Of a stretch of DNA of 64,000 bases, positions 38,590-50,045 are shown in pieces. The notes beneath the pieces are model-generated. The model saw nothing but the letters and a program-made list of their open reading frames with translations. It did no database searches and was not told where the DNA came from. The DNA is from Plectrocnemia conspersa (Eukaryota; Arthropoda; Insecta; Trichoptera; Polycentropodidae). Every line of letters starts with the position of its first letter. Positions within the stretch are counted from its first letter, which is position 1. The DNA is taken from positions 682,001-746,000 of the forward strand of contig VTFK01000009.1 of NCBI GenBank assembly GCA_009617715.1. Direction: 5' to 3'. Position numbers and translations under genes: made by a program.

Positions 38590-38840
38590 ATAAGTGCTGT
38601 CAAACTGCGACGTTTGACTTATGCTCATGGAATTCGTGTTCACTTCGCGGCGCGAGATGAGTATTTCTCATTTGGAAGATCATTATTTTTCGTGCACCAT
38701 TAAGAAGAAAGCCGAAAAGAAAATCCATGAGAGACAATAACAACTTCCGATACATCAAATAATTGGCAAAATTCCACGAATTCGGGTACACTCTTTGCTG
38801 TAACAATTACACTCAGAACGACCATTATGACCTCGCTCTA
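38590..38840. promoter_or_regulatory. G+C-rich island 20
   Basis: Block with CACTTCGCGGCGCGAGATGAG. A 68-codon minus frame shows no domain. Confidence 0.2.
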
Positions 38841-41475
38841 CAGCCACATATTTAATACGCAATGAGCAAATCTCCTCCTAATGCTCCACTCATAAATCAC
38901 TCTTTAAGGCTTTCAAAATTATTTTTAGGCAATACATCTCATTGAAAGCACAGCAATATATGTTTATATAATACTAAAATTGTCTTACTAGAATATATAT
39001 TAAGTGGCATGTTTGCAACAATGTGTCAATTACTAAGATAAAATATGCATGCTATGTTATTTTACGTTTAATATATCTATATAAATATAAGTGAATGCTA
39101 CTATAAAAAAATAGTGAAAATTAATTTATTTGTAAATCCTAGATTTTAAGAAAAATATGTTTGGCGTGTGTTAATAATATCTCAACACAAGGAAATTTGT
39201 GTTAAAAATAAGAAGAGTTCATTAATAAATTCATGTTTATTTGTTTTTATATACTTTGGCAAATTATGCGCTTTAATATATACATATTTTTTCCATAATA
39301 TTGTGCTGTATTTTATTTTTATAAATAATTCCAGCAATATACTGATAATATATTGTAAAATGATTTTAATTTTAAATTAGGAATTAACTGCATACTGAAT
39401 TTATTAAATACAAAGTTTCTGATACTCGATTACAATTGTCTAATAAAATCAATGAATTATTTAAATTAATTATATGTTATGATTGTATTAGTATGAAAAG
39501 TTTTTGTACTTCTTATTAACTAACTGTACTTATTATTTTTTTTCACAATAAAGTGTGAAGCTTAGCTATTATATATAATGCATACTATATTTATAAATTA
39601 TATTTTTTATAGATTAATTTTTTTATAGATTAGTTCTAAATATACTTTTTATCTTAGGCTTAAAAAAATATTTATCGCAAATCTTCTATTACAGCAAGTT
39701 AAAATAGCTCAATGCAATAAAACCAGGTATACACAACCAACAACCACTATGTAGACACTAGAAATCGAATTATATAAATATACTAAAATCTATAAATAAA
39801 TTGTATTTGAATAAGGCGAAAATTTCAAAATATTTGGTATTTTCTGAAAATTCTCTGACATTGTGAAAAATAATAATAACAATAAATCGACATGAATCTT
39901 TTTATTTATAAAATTAAGCAAACATTTATTGTATTTTAATATATCGTAAAAATGTAATTAAGTAAGAATTTTTATAAATGTTGTTTTTATAAATGTTGTA
40001 AGAATTTTTATAAATTTACAAAAAAATTGACAATATGTAAAAAAAAACAGGACCTTATAAAAAAAAAATATTGCTAAAAACAACATACGTCGACTTCTCC
40101 TGTATTAATAATTCTAAGATTTGACACAAATATAGACATTTTATAATAAGTAATTATAATAAATCTCAAAATTGCAATTTAGAATCTTTTTTATTGTTTT
40201 GTTAAAGTTAAAGTATTGACCAAAGATTTAAAAAAAATATATATACATAAAAAAACATGACTTTGGCCTGTCTTATGACAGACCAAAACATAATCGCAAT
40301 ACGTCTTTTTTGTAATTTAATTTTGAAAGTCGTTTTTTGAACTGGTAAAAAGTAGGATACAAAAAAAAGGTACGCTTATACAATATAATTTTGTTTAATA
40401 AGCACATAATAAGATATAAATATCAGCATTAATAACATTGATCATTGCTAAAATCAATCAACTTTGTTTATTAAATTTGCTTAAATATGAAGAAAAACTC
40501 GGATACCAAGAAAAATCAGAATAAATCATATAAATTAAATTCAACATCATTTAAAAATATTTTGTTATAGCAAAAGTATGAAAAAACCAATACTTTTCTA
40601 AAAATATACTGAATGAAAATTAAGCTAATGTAAAAAACAGGTAATTATTAAAACATCTGAACATAGTTAAAGTGTACATAAAACATGGCTTAAATTATTT
40701 TAATATTGTTAAAATTTGGCAAAAAAATATGCTAAAATATTATTGCTTTAAAATATGAACTGTGTTTTATATAATATATACACACAAAAAAAAAACACCT
40801 TTTGGTAGAAACATAAGTGCTTAAAATCCACTTTAAAAAACACCTTGACGTATATAGAACAATAATAACCACAATCAACATCAGATGGTATTGAATCAAA
40901 AGTCAATTGACGAAGTTAACTACTTCATGTTTTTAAAACTTACATATAAAAGTCTATCTTTCCGAATTTAAACAGGTTATTAAAACTTGTTATCGCAGAG
41001 TTTTGTTCTGCAAACAATTTTATTTCTTATTTTTATAATTGAATATATAAAAATAAAGTTAGACACGACGATATTCTAACATAATTTTTAATGAGCAGAC
41101 TAAAAAATAAATTTGTACTCTAATTTAAAAAACTAGCTGAAGGTAAATAAAAATATTTACAAAACAAATTTAGTTTATAATCCAATTATTATTAATTTAT
41201 AAAAAAAATTCAATTTACAATTAAATACAAAACTAACTAGTGGATATTATTGTAATCTGCCACGTATTACATTTGAGGGCATCTATTATACTTTTATGTA
41301 TGTAGGATTTACTGCAAAAATGATTTACTTTTAGGTGATGTAAAATAGAGCCTTTAAGAATATTTTCAAATGGAAAAAAATATTAGACTATACAGCAAGA
41401 CTTATATTTTATTATTAAAATATATTACTTTAAGGACGATCAATAAAAAAGTGTCGCAAAACAAGCATAATACAA
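38841..41475. other. AT desert with dispersed-repeat traces
   Basis: Long AT-rich stretch. TATAAATGTTG-type words repeat in tandem near 39965-40015, and repeat D has a diverged copy near 40790-40890. No gene recognised. Confidence 0.4.
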
Positions 41476-41479
41476 TTTC

Positions 41480-41790
41480 CATGAACCACTTTGTAACAAC
41501 CCCACGCTCGATCAAAGCCTTCCCTACCGTTATCCGACCTAAGCTCTTCGATTATCGAAATTACCTTGGCAATTACAAGGCAGCTTCGATTATGACTATG
41601 TTTAAACAGTCCATGGGTTCGTTAGGCCCACTTTATTTACATTCGACTTTTCGAGTCAAATCAAGCATTTCCACCCTCTTATCGAGTTGATTCTCGCGTA
41701 AAAGAGCTACGCTTTCCGCATACTACGATAATACATCAATAGCGACAGTATCTGTGACACACTCATTGAAATTCAAATTCGTCACATACT
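41480..41790. promoter_or_regulatory. G+C-rich island 21
   Basis: Block with CCTTCCCTACCGTTATCCG, ATTACCTTGGCAATTACAAGG and TTCGAGTCAAATC. Part of a 106-codon plus frame (41370-41690) that resembles no known protein. Confidence 0.25.
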
Positions 41791-42179
41791 AGATATATAC
41801 CGTGACTGGGTTACATGCCTTAAATATTGATCTGGCTCAGTACATTCGTACACATAAAGGTACAATGGAAATTCTAATACGTGTTTAAAGCGATAGGGAG
41901 CTTTTGACTTTTTATTACAAAGACATTTGTATCGAAAGCTTAAAGCGCTTCTTAGTTGTAAACTGGATCGTAAAAGTTAATTTTAAATTATGCTTTATAT
42001 CTGTAATAATTTGCTATAATGGCCTCTTTAGATTCAGGCATTGAGGTGATGAATGTTTAATTGGAGAGAAAGGGCACTTAGGGGGGTTGTTTCATTAGTC
42101 TAATGACAGAACTATATTCCAAATGTACTAATCTAATAATATAACCGATTGTCGAAATTATATTAATTCATTTATTTAT

Positions 42180-42910
42180 GTTTTGAAAAATTAAACAAAT
42201 AAATATTAAAGTGACACTCAAATGGGATGTGCAACATCTCACATAAATTGTTCCAGTTCCACATCGGTAGCACCTAAGATATCGTTGTGTCTGAAGAGCT
42301 GGTGAGCGATCTGGTGCGCTAACGTCTTGGACGCTGTGGCATGAATAAGGGACCCAATCGCGACTCCCAACCCGCAAATAAAAATCGCCAGCATGGACGA
42401 ATTGTAGTCAACGCCTTTCAGAAACTTTAAAAAAATATCATGGAATACACAATACGTCAATAAAACAATGTTGTTGATTTACCACATTGGATATGTTTGT
42501 AAAGACGACGAATTCGCACTTGTTTAAATGCTCTAAAACTCTTATTTTTTATTTTTTTAATACAAATCTGACCAACACGATTTAACAGATTTTTCCAATA
42601 CGTCATGATAGCCTAAATTGGGATATAAAAATATTTAATGTTTTTAATTGCCTATATGAGATTGATAAATAGAAGTTAGAGCATAAAATAAATAAAAAAA
42701 ACGCTAACAAGATCTTTCGAAAAATTAAAGTTGCTTAACTTCCGAAGAATAAGTTCATCACGTATTTATTAAAATGTTTTTTAAAAGTCAGTATTAATTA
42801 CACATTCTTGGAATTAAGAATCAAGGAACCTTCTTACCGCTTTCGAATGGACCACGCGGATAAAACCCGTATTGTTGGTCCCCTGACAACCCTTTAATAT
42901 AAGAGCAAAA
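42180..42910 (-). mobile_element. Decayed LINE copy, same family as 61.4-63.6 kb
   Basis: The minus strand at about 42430-42240 reads FLKFLKGVDYNSSML, then IGSLIHATASKTLAHQIAHQ and GATDVELEQF. These align with FFKLLKGAVDNPAIL ... VSYKELIQF at the C-terminus of the intact LINE. Upstream near 42870 it reads GDQQYGFYPRGPF, matching DQQHGFRPARST just before motif A. About 400 bp less lies between these blocks than in the intact copy, so motifs A to C are mostly deleted. An AAATAAATA-like run at the low end suits the 3' tail. Confidence 0.7.
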
Positions 42911-43194
42911 ATGAATTCCAGACCTTTTGAGCTATACTATTTTAGCTTTTCGAAACCGTACTTTATGTAAAACATGTTGAATTAATTTATAACTTAAATG
43001 GACGACCAGATAATTCGTGAGGTTAAATAACTTATTATATTATAATCGAAACAAAGTGATAAAAAATAAGCAATGACGTATAAACAAGAACCCTACAACA
43101 GCTGTTCAACAATTATCCCTGGCTAATTTGTTGTCGGTTATGTAAACTGTATTTATGCAATAAACCAAATGTACAACTGAGACAATCCCATCCC

Positions 43195-43580
43195 CTTCTA
43201 AACAAATTAATAATGAATATTGTACTATTGAATATAAGAACCAAAATACCGGTTATTAAATTTAATCAATACTAACATTACGCAACGATTCAATGGGTAC
43301 CAATATTCGGAATTACATCGTTAAAGACCCACGCTTTGCGTTTCTTACACATTCGCCATTCGTTAGATTACAACAAAGCTGTAAAAAAATATGTAAAAAA
43401 ATACAATGAAACCACAGCAGCAGAAACATCAAAGGCTCTCTCTAATTAACGTTAAGATGCCCCCTGCGCCTTGTATCGTCGGCCTTAGGACGCCCCTACA
43501 TCACGAGACGCTTTGCATATTCATACCAAGCTCGTAAGGAATTCATTAATTTCCAACGTCGACACTCTCTTTAGTATGTA
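43195..43580. promoter_or_regulatory. G+C-rich island 22
   Basis: Block with CGTTAAGATGCCCCCTGCGC, CGTCGGCCTTAGGACGCCCC and CATCACGAGACGCTTTGC. No frame across its centre. Frames to its right (43580-43885) show no domain. Confidence 0.3.
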
Positions 43581-44044
43581 TGAACCAGGAGTTATGGCTC
43601 CAGAGCGATTCAATAATGCAAACAACACGAACAGGTGTTTTTTTCCTTGGCGTTAACCCCACGCTTTTGGTGAAAATCGGAGCTAAATATAGAGCTGCGT
43701 TGAGATGTTATGACCCAATTTCTGTATTCCATAATCAAATTAAGAGTGAATATATGACGTACGAAGAATATATAGTTGTCGTGTTGAATCAGGAATCAAT
43801 TCAAAGAAATTTAATCAAAGTTAGATCTTGCCTAGTTTATCATTCATCGTTCCAAAGGAAGCTTAAACTTATTTACCTGATATGATAACAATATCTAAAT
43901 AAATAAAGTGGCGTTATATAAAAAAGCACTGGATTAAATAGCAATGTTCTGTTTTTAAAGAGGATTCAGAGAAAAAATTTAAAATCCATATCTGTATTTT
44001 TTTTGCTAGAAACATGCTGAAGCAGTAATGTTGACAATCAGTCT

Positions 44045-44230
44045 ATGCTTAGCGATTTTGAGCCGCGGGCTTTAGAATGCCTTGGAGAGTCGCTGATTCT
44101 TTATCGTCGCGGACAGGACGTCAGCCCTCGAAACGCTCCCTTCACACGAACTATGCAGCTTATCAACGAGCTTGAAGATATACACATAGCTAAGATGTGG
44201 AATGGAGTAAATCTCTTTTCGATTTACGCA
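44045..44230 (+). mobile_element. Possible LINE C-terminal relic
   Basis: The plus strand translates to LILYRRGQDVSPRNAPFTRT, then QLINELEDIHIAKMWNGVNLF. This resembles the very end of the 61.4-63.6 kb LINE protein (RPLLMAVRARTSALADSP... LLNTLALHIDLFNVS) in the order of R, LN-L and H-I-positions. Identity is low and no catalytic motif is present, so this is tentative. Confidence 0.35.
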
Positions 44231-44529
44231 ATTGGCAATTTTTATTTTTATTGTACTTTACAAAACATAATTTTTATTGTACTTGACAGAAAAATGAGAG
44301 ATATGGTATTAATTAAGTAATACCGAAATTAATTTAGTTTTTTTTTTAAATTTAAGTTTTAACAGTTAGTTTTGCTTTTGCCATTGATACATGAGTATGT
44401 TTTTTGTAATATAAGTATTAAAAAAATTTAGATTACACAATTAAAATGTTTTTAAAATAATATGTAATTCATAAGATATCCCTAAATGTTAAGGAAGGTT
44501 TAAAAAAAATTGAACGGAAAATTTATATA

Positions 44530-44870
44530 TGAAGAATAGTCCTGAATGTGAGAGATCAGCAAAGATAGACGATCAGTGGCTGCAGAAATGAAAGTAAATC
44601 ATATTCAAACTATATAAATCTGTCTGATTCAACAGTGCGTCGACACTAATAAAAATTTGGAAGGCTTGGAGACAATGCGTATGGATTCCACACGAACTGA
44701 GCGAAAAAAATAATCGGTGAGTATTTGCATATCCCAAGAGCTTCTGAATCTTGAAGCTGGTCGTCATTTATTGATGAACCGGTAATGAGAAATGGGTTGT
44801 ACGACGTTAATCGTTGTAGAAGACAGTAATTATCCAAAAGTCAAGTGACAAAACTAACCCCGAAAACTGG
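44530..44870 (+). mobile_element. mariner transposase relic, first Asp lost
   Basis: In order, the plus strand reads DSTVRRH (about 44625), WIPHELSEKN (44682-44711), ICISQELLNLEAGRHLLMNR in another frame, and TGNEKWV (44778-44798). This is the signature of mariner transposases: ...STV-RHL--IG---W-PHELSE-N--R--IC--LL ... L-RI-TGDEKW. The first catalytic Asp (TGDEKW) is Asn here, and frameshifts lie between the blocks, so the protein is dead. No terminal repeats were found. An opposite-strand mariner C-terminal fragment lies 0.7 kb away. Confidence 0.8.
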
Positions 44871-45158
44871 ATTCAATGTAAAAAAATATTTATTTGCATT
44901 GTGTAAAAAATGTAAAAATTTATATCTAGGTACCGCACGAAATACCTAAAAGGCAATCAAAAGAAATTTTTGATTTGTCACGAATAAGTTGTTTTAAGGT
45001 CATTATTATGACAAGTAATATAAATACACAAATCTAAATATATGGCATTTACCAACAGTTAAAATGAATACATTTGAACAATATGATGTTGTCTTATATG
45101 TAGCTCAAAATTAAATGTTTATAGCAACATTATTTACAGAAAGCATTGCTAGTGAAGT

Positions 45159-45229
45159 AATCATAAATATATTTATATAAACATAAAAACCCTAAAATTA
45201 ATCATAAATATATTTATATAAACATAAAA
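45159..45229 (+). repeat. 30-bp perfect direct repeat
   Basis: AATCATAAATATATTTATAT plus ten more bases occurs at 45159-45188 and 45200-45229, a 41-bp period. It is a recent local duplication inside AT-rich DNA. Confidence 0.9.
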
Positions 45230-45234
45230 TATGA

Positions 45235-45370
45235 TAAATACATACAAATAGAACCATCTGGTAGAAATCAAAGCACTTCAATTCAAATCCATTTAAAAAA
45301 AATGATTGACATACCTGAAACAATAATAAAAACATAATTAATATCAAATAGTAATGAATTATAAAATAAA
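45235..45370 (+). repeat. Dispersed repeat D, copy 2
   Basis: Contains the 26 bases identical to 24946-24971 (45305-45330). Upstream words (GGTAGAAATCAAAGCACTT, AATCCATTTAAAA) parallel 40800-40860. The class is unknown. Confidence 0.55.
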
Positions 45371-45479
45371 ATGTTATTAAAATGTGTTTACTAACAATAA
45401 AACATTAATTCATTTTTTAATATGCAATTTTTAATATTTATTTACCCCAAAAAAAACAGAACCAAAACTATCACTTTTG

Positions 45480-45830
45480 AATGTTTTTTTTGATATTTTA
45501 TTAGCATTCAAAAATATTGAAGGCTTTGATGCAAAATATTACGATAGCCCCCTTTTTATATCGTCTGCATTTTAATTTTTTCCGTTTATAAAGTGTTGCA
45601 TCAATCAAAATTAATGGTAGTCGAAAAGAGCAAGGTTTGGAAAATAAGGTGGATGAGATAAAATCTTCCAGACATGTTCCTTGATTTTTTATTGTTTTAA
45701 CGTACTATTTTATAAAAAATCATTTTTTTTAAATAGTGCAAAGGTTTATTTTGCTGTGTAGCAGCAAATTTTAACGAAATTATATTATAAATACTGTGGA
45801 AAAAAGTCTCTTGGAGATTGTTTCAATGAA
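45480..45830 (-). mobile_element. mariner transposase C-terminal relic
   Basis: The minus strand reads WKILSHPPYFPNLALFDYH (45670-45614), then LMQHFINGKN and ADDIKK. This matches the mariner block WEVL-HPPYSPDLAPSDYHLF--MQH-L-GK-F, which carries the third catalytic Asp of the DD34D triad. Stops interrupt it, and the SPDL Asp is changed to Asn (FPNL), although the later FDYH Asp remains. Only the C-terminal third is present. It is oriented opposite to the mariner fragment at 44.7 kb, so they come from separate insertions or an inversion. Confidence 0.8.
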
Positions 45831-45841
45831 ATACATTTAAT

Positions 45842-45874
45842 ATTTCTTATCGTTGACCGACGACGATAAGAAAT
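45842..45874 (+). repeat. 12-bp perfect inverted repeat, 9-bp loop
   Basis: ATTTCTTATCGT and its exact complement ACGATAAGAAAT flank TGACCGACG. It adjoins the mariner relic; it may be coincidental or an old terminal structure. Confidence 0.7.
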
Positions 45875-46284
45875 TCCACATAGCAAAAATTCTGAACATA
45901 GTTTGATTGTCAAATACATTTTTACTACTTTATATTTTATTATATTTTTAAAGTAAATATTTGTGTAAGTGCATTATACTAATGTAAATTACAGACATTA
46001 ATTATTTAATAAATATTAACGTATTCCTAAATATACATATACTATGTATTTGTATATTGACGATCAATGTTGTATTATCTATAATTGGAATTTTCGCTGA
46101 ACGCAATTAACACTTCATTAATTTTTCCTTGATTACAGTCATTGCCATGAGCATACTGTTTTCTTTCACTGAACGATCTTTAAGAATTAAGAGCAAGATA
46201 TTGCTTTAATTTTATCTTCACATTCCAAATATTGTTATAATATAATCATTGCCCATATTATTATTATACATATGTATATTTCCT

Positions 46285-46725
46285 TTGGCAACACAACACA
46301 GCTAGCACTTAAATTTTCAACATCACTCCACAGGACATAACGCTTCAAAAACTAGGACACACAACTCCGTCCTTGATAGTGTACGTCCTCCAGAATACTT
46401 CTCGTTCCCTCGTATGCCACTAGGGCCTTTTATAAGCCTAAATGTGTTATATTTAGGGCAACGACGGTCAGCCGATTATGCGGCGCTGTTTTAAAGACAC
46501 CCATGGAGTTTAGTAACTACACGTTCCTGCTAATTGCGGTTATAAATTCGCCGGAATGGTCATGAGCTAATTTCGTTTCGGGACAATAACCTCTAGAGTG
46601 AAAGTATGGATTTTTTATGTTTCTTAGACGGGATATATAAAAAGTGGCCACTGAGACGTTTTCGCAGCCCTTGCGTAATCTTTCACAAAGTGGAGTTATG
46701 CCAAAACATTATATGGGAGAGAAAA
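46285..46725. promoter_or_regulatory. G+C-rich islands 23
   Basis: Block with CGTATGCCACTAGGGCC, CAGCCGATTATGCGGCGC and GAGCTAATTTCGTTTCGGG. No long frame. Two nearly TATATTTAGGGC-type words may be binding sites; this is inference only. Confidence 0.3.
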
Positions 46726-47180
46726 TTGTAAATAATGACGTGACATCAGATACTTTGCTGGGTTATTGATACGCACGTTTGCCATTTTCGGTGTTCGATT
46801 ATCGGCTTTCTAGTGAGATATATGGCTGTATTATGTTCGTGTTGTGGCACACTTTTCATTTATCGTAAATGAACGTAAACATCATTATGTTATAGTTCCA
46901 CACGTAACGAATACATCTGATTGATGATTAAGTTCCTAACACCGTTTCAACATTCTAAGTTGAGGCATTTGGAGTCTCTGAGTAACTGATTTATTGAATC
47001 TTAATATTCTATTAGCAATCAAGAGCAAAAAATCTATTAAGGATCTAAGTACAGATTAATGAAAATTGAATTGTGATCATCATTTATAATAAGGCATCAA
47101 AAATGCTGAGATTTAGTTTATATTTATTCCCTTCAATAATAGTTAAAGCAAAAAGATTGATGTACTTATCTTAATACACA
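46726..47180. other. Mixed AT-rich stretch, nothing recognised
   Basis: No frame, RNA or repeat structure recognised. Confidence 0.4.
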
Positions 47181-47184
47181 TTTT

Positions 47185-47225
47185 GATGGTATAGTCAGTG
47201 ACTAACCTGGGTTTAAATCTCATAT
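47185..47225 (+). repeat. tRNA-derived SINE-like fragment, copy 2
   Basis: ATGGTATAGTCAGTGACTA followed by CCTGGGTTTAAATCTCATAT, A-box and B-box-like words shared with 20121-20178 (opposite strand). The gap between boxes is shorter here, so it is a deleted relic. Confidence 0.4.
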
Positions 47226-47699
47226 GAACATTTGTGTTTTTCAATTTTCAACGTGTCTGAGACATCACAGATTTCCTACATTTCCATAACCTTACAGATA
47301 AATAATTCGAATCGGGCAAGGATGTCAGGTTCATCAATTAAACCATTCCACTATTCACAATTAGAGGGATTAACTTATAATATTGTGGGAACCATACAGA
47401 TGCTCTAGTTTATGGGGGTTCTAATTCTTGAAATTCGCGGTAAAATCTGTGAACAAAATGAATATCATTCATCAATAAAGATAAATTAGACAAAACTTTC
47501 GTTACGACTAGAACTAAATGGTTTCCGATAAATAACACGCAAAAACAATATATCACCGGAATACAAATAGCACCGTAAGGTCACAATATTCCCGTTACAC
47601 AATTCAACCTCGGAGATATCCATCAAGCAAATGTCACTTTCCAAAGTCGTATACTTAATTCATTGTTCTAAGAAGCAAAAATAATGATTGGCTGGATGA

Positions 47700-47905
47700 T
47701 CGTTGCAGGTTAGTGATTGGTCAGCAAGCTTTGCAGGCCTTAATACACGAGGCTGGTCACCAGGCACTTGGCAGACTCTGACAGATACTCGAGTAGACCA
47801 GCAGACGCCCGCCCATCCGCGGACAACATGGATGCTCGCAACAGAGAGGGATTATATATGTGAAGGATATGTGAAGGAACTTACGTGCTTGTTTGGTATA
47901 AAGCG
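47700..47905 (+). promoter_or_regulatory. G+C-rich island 24 with exon-like plus frame
   Basis: A plus frame of 90 codons begins MQVSDWSASFAGLNTRGWSP. The first two thirds lie in the G+C-rich part (AGACTCTGACAGATACTCG, GACGCCCGCCCATCCGCGG), and a GTGAAG/GTGAAG repeat near 47860 could contain a splice donor. No domain recognised. Could be a 5' exon or a non-coding element. Confidence 0.25.
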
Positions 47906-47979
47906 ACAATCTAAAAACGTGCCAACGAACAGAAACACGAAAAAAATCTACGTATTTAAAACACCCAAGAATTAAAAGA

Positions 47980-49475
47980 GCGACAATACTTACAATTACT
48001 ACGTATACTTCTAAAACCGTTAATTAACATATTCTAAACCACTCAACCGTTTGTTAGATACTTATACAATGATCTTTGAGACACAAGTCGAATAATACGC
48101 ATTGTATCGTACAACATTTTTAAACATTTTCCTTACGACCGCAATGGTTTCGCTTATAAAGTTTCACCCGAAGTACATTTTTTCTTTGTATGCAGAGTTT
48201 AATAGTATGCTCACTGGCTTCAATAAAAAAAATCACTAATTCATTCAAGCTACTTAAAAAAAACACATATAAACAGTTGCTTACATCAGCACTCCAAAAC
48301 TTAAACTAAGATTGTATTGAGATCAGAGACCAGAGAGCCTGTACTACATCGATCTGAGCAGTATCCTGCAGTACTTTTAGCTCAATCTGAATTAGATTCT
48401 TTTGATACTGCTGCATACTACTTATATTGGTATAGTGAAATATAAATCACAATCGTTATTAAATTTTATCGATTTTGCCAAGATTCAAAATTACAGCCGA
48501 GCGTAGACAATACATCAATCACTATAACTTAATTTTGGTTTAATTACAGTTTCAATAAATATTTGTAACCTTCTTTTAACTATCCTATAAATTTTACGTT
48601 GTACGTAGAACAAACTTCTTCGTACAGGCGTTTTTTGTGCGACACTTATTTATCAAGGTTCTTAATTTTCCTAGCTGTTTTAAGTGGTCCAGACTTTTAG
48701 ATAGTTGTAGAATTGTTATATATTGTTCTGATTTATATAAAGCTTTTAGTTGGTCATTACCAACCAAAAACGGAAGAAGAAAGGAAGTTTCTCAAGAACC
48801 ACGTCTCAAATATTTTTTTAGATTAAGAACAGTTCCTGCAATTTTATATCTGTTTAAACTTATTTGCTTATAATCATAAATACCTAACAGCTTAATTTAA
48901 AGTAAATTTAATAATTTAAGCAAATTAAATATTAATTAAATAAATATAAAAACCAGAAAAAATGTAACTTAATTTTAAGCGCTCTAGATTCTTAGGCAAT
49001 ATGACTACTTTTAAAAGCGCCACGTGTAACTTTCAATGCTCAATAAACAATCTATCTCAATATTGTTTTCTTCCATCTAATTTCCCGTCAAAAACCATCA
49101 CGATAAAGTTTTACAATCGTATTTACGTAACGTTTCCTTAATAGATCATCATGAACGATCGTAACCCGCAAATAAGCGATAGTAAACCTAGAAAGCAGGT
49201 TTAAAATAAATTAAATTATTTATTTTATATCTATTCATAAAACGTAAGTAAATTTAATAAAACGATATTTTAATTAATACTATTAGTATGATTTGTGATA
49301 TTGAGGGCACTTTATGTTTTTTTTAATAACAGAAATTCAAGTAGATTTAAAATGTTGGCAGTATTATATAGTCAAGATGATTTAATTTAAAAAAATATTA
49401 TTATTATTATTAAATATTAAAAACAAACTTTGAACGCAAATTCCCATTTAAAACTCCCGAAAGAGTAAACAAACT
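47980..49475. other. AT-rich stretch, nothing firm
   Basis: Richer patches near 48330-48420 contain repeated CAGTA/TACTG words (GAGCAGTATCCTGCAGTAC, GATACTGCTGCATACTAC). A plus frame at 48637-48873 has no recognisable domain. Confidence 0.35.
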
Positions 49476-49479
49476 TTCG

Positions 49480-50045
49480 CTTTTAAACATTTCGCACATG
49501 CTTCGCCGTAAAACTGTGCACAACAATTGAAGTGTTGCCAACACAAAAAAAAACTTTCCGCCTCTTTTTCAGAGCGGTGGATTCGATTACGCAATTTTAA
49601 CAAAGCACACTCCGAACACAATCAACTAACCGATTCACTCATGTTTTTGGCCATAACGAACCAATTTTTCGCCATGATCAAATTTAATTATCCGACTTAA
49701 TCTTCAGCGCGATCTCAACCCATGCGATAATTCGAATCAAAAAATCGTAATAGCGTAGCTCTAATTTAAATTATCGCCGAAAAAAGAAATAATAGCGTTA
49801 TCGCGTGAGACGCGCGTGCGATAATGCTCACGTGACCGCAAATTTTCGGCCAAAACAAGATGGACGCCGCGCCGTGCTTGTTTATGGCCAAAAGAGCGAC
49901 GCTTCCTGACGAATATATTATTACAAAACAAAAATAAAGCCTTTCGATGCGAGTAATTTGTGATATTTGCATAGGGCTGAGCTCGGAATTATCCATAGGA
50001 TTAGCCAATGGCGTCTCGTGAGGAAGGGGAGCTGCTTAAAAATAT
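49480..50045. promoter_or_regulatory. Large G+C/CpG-rich island 25, promoter candidate
   Basis: The broadest island of the right half. It contains GAGACGCGCGTGCGATAATG next to CTCACGTGACCG (an E-box inside TCACGTGA), TGTTTATGGCCAAAAG and TTTTTGGCCATAAC (two opposed copies of a TTATGGCC-type word), and a CCAAT box in GATTAGCCAATGGCG near 50004. An 80-codon minus frame (50008-49766) starts within it, MANPMDNSELSPMQ, but has no known domain. CpG-dense DNA, an E-box and a CCAAT box fit a promoter, though no transcript is evident. Confidence 0.35.

Noticed and set aside
40261..40290. Small hairpin GGCCTGTC...GACAGACC
   Set aside because: Eight-base imperfect stem; too short to separate from chance.
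43580..43885. 101-codon plus frame
   Set aside because: No recognised domain; the frame extends out of a G+C-rich island and ends in AT-rich sequence, so coding is not supported.
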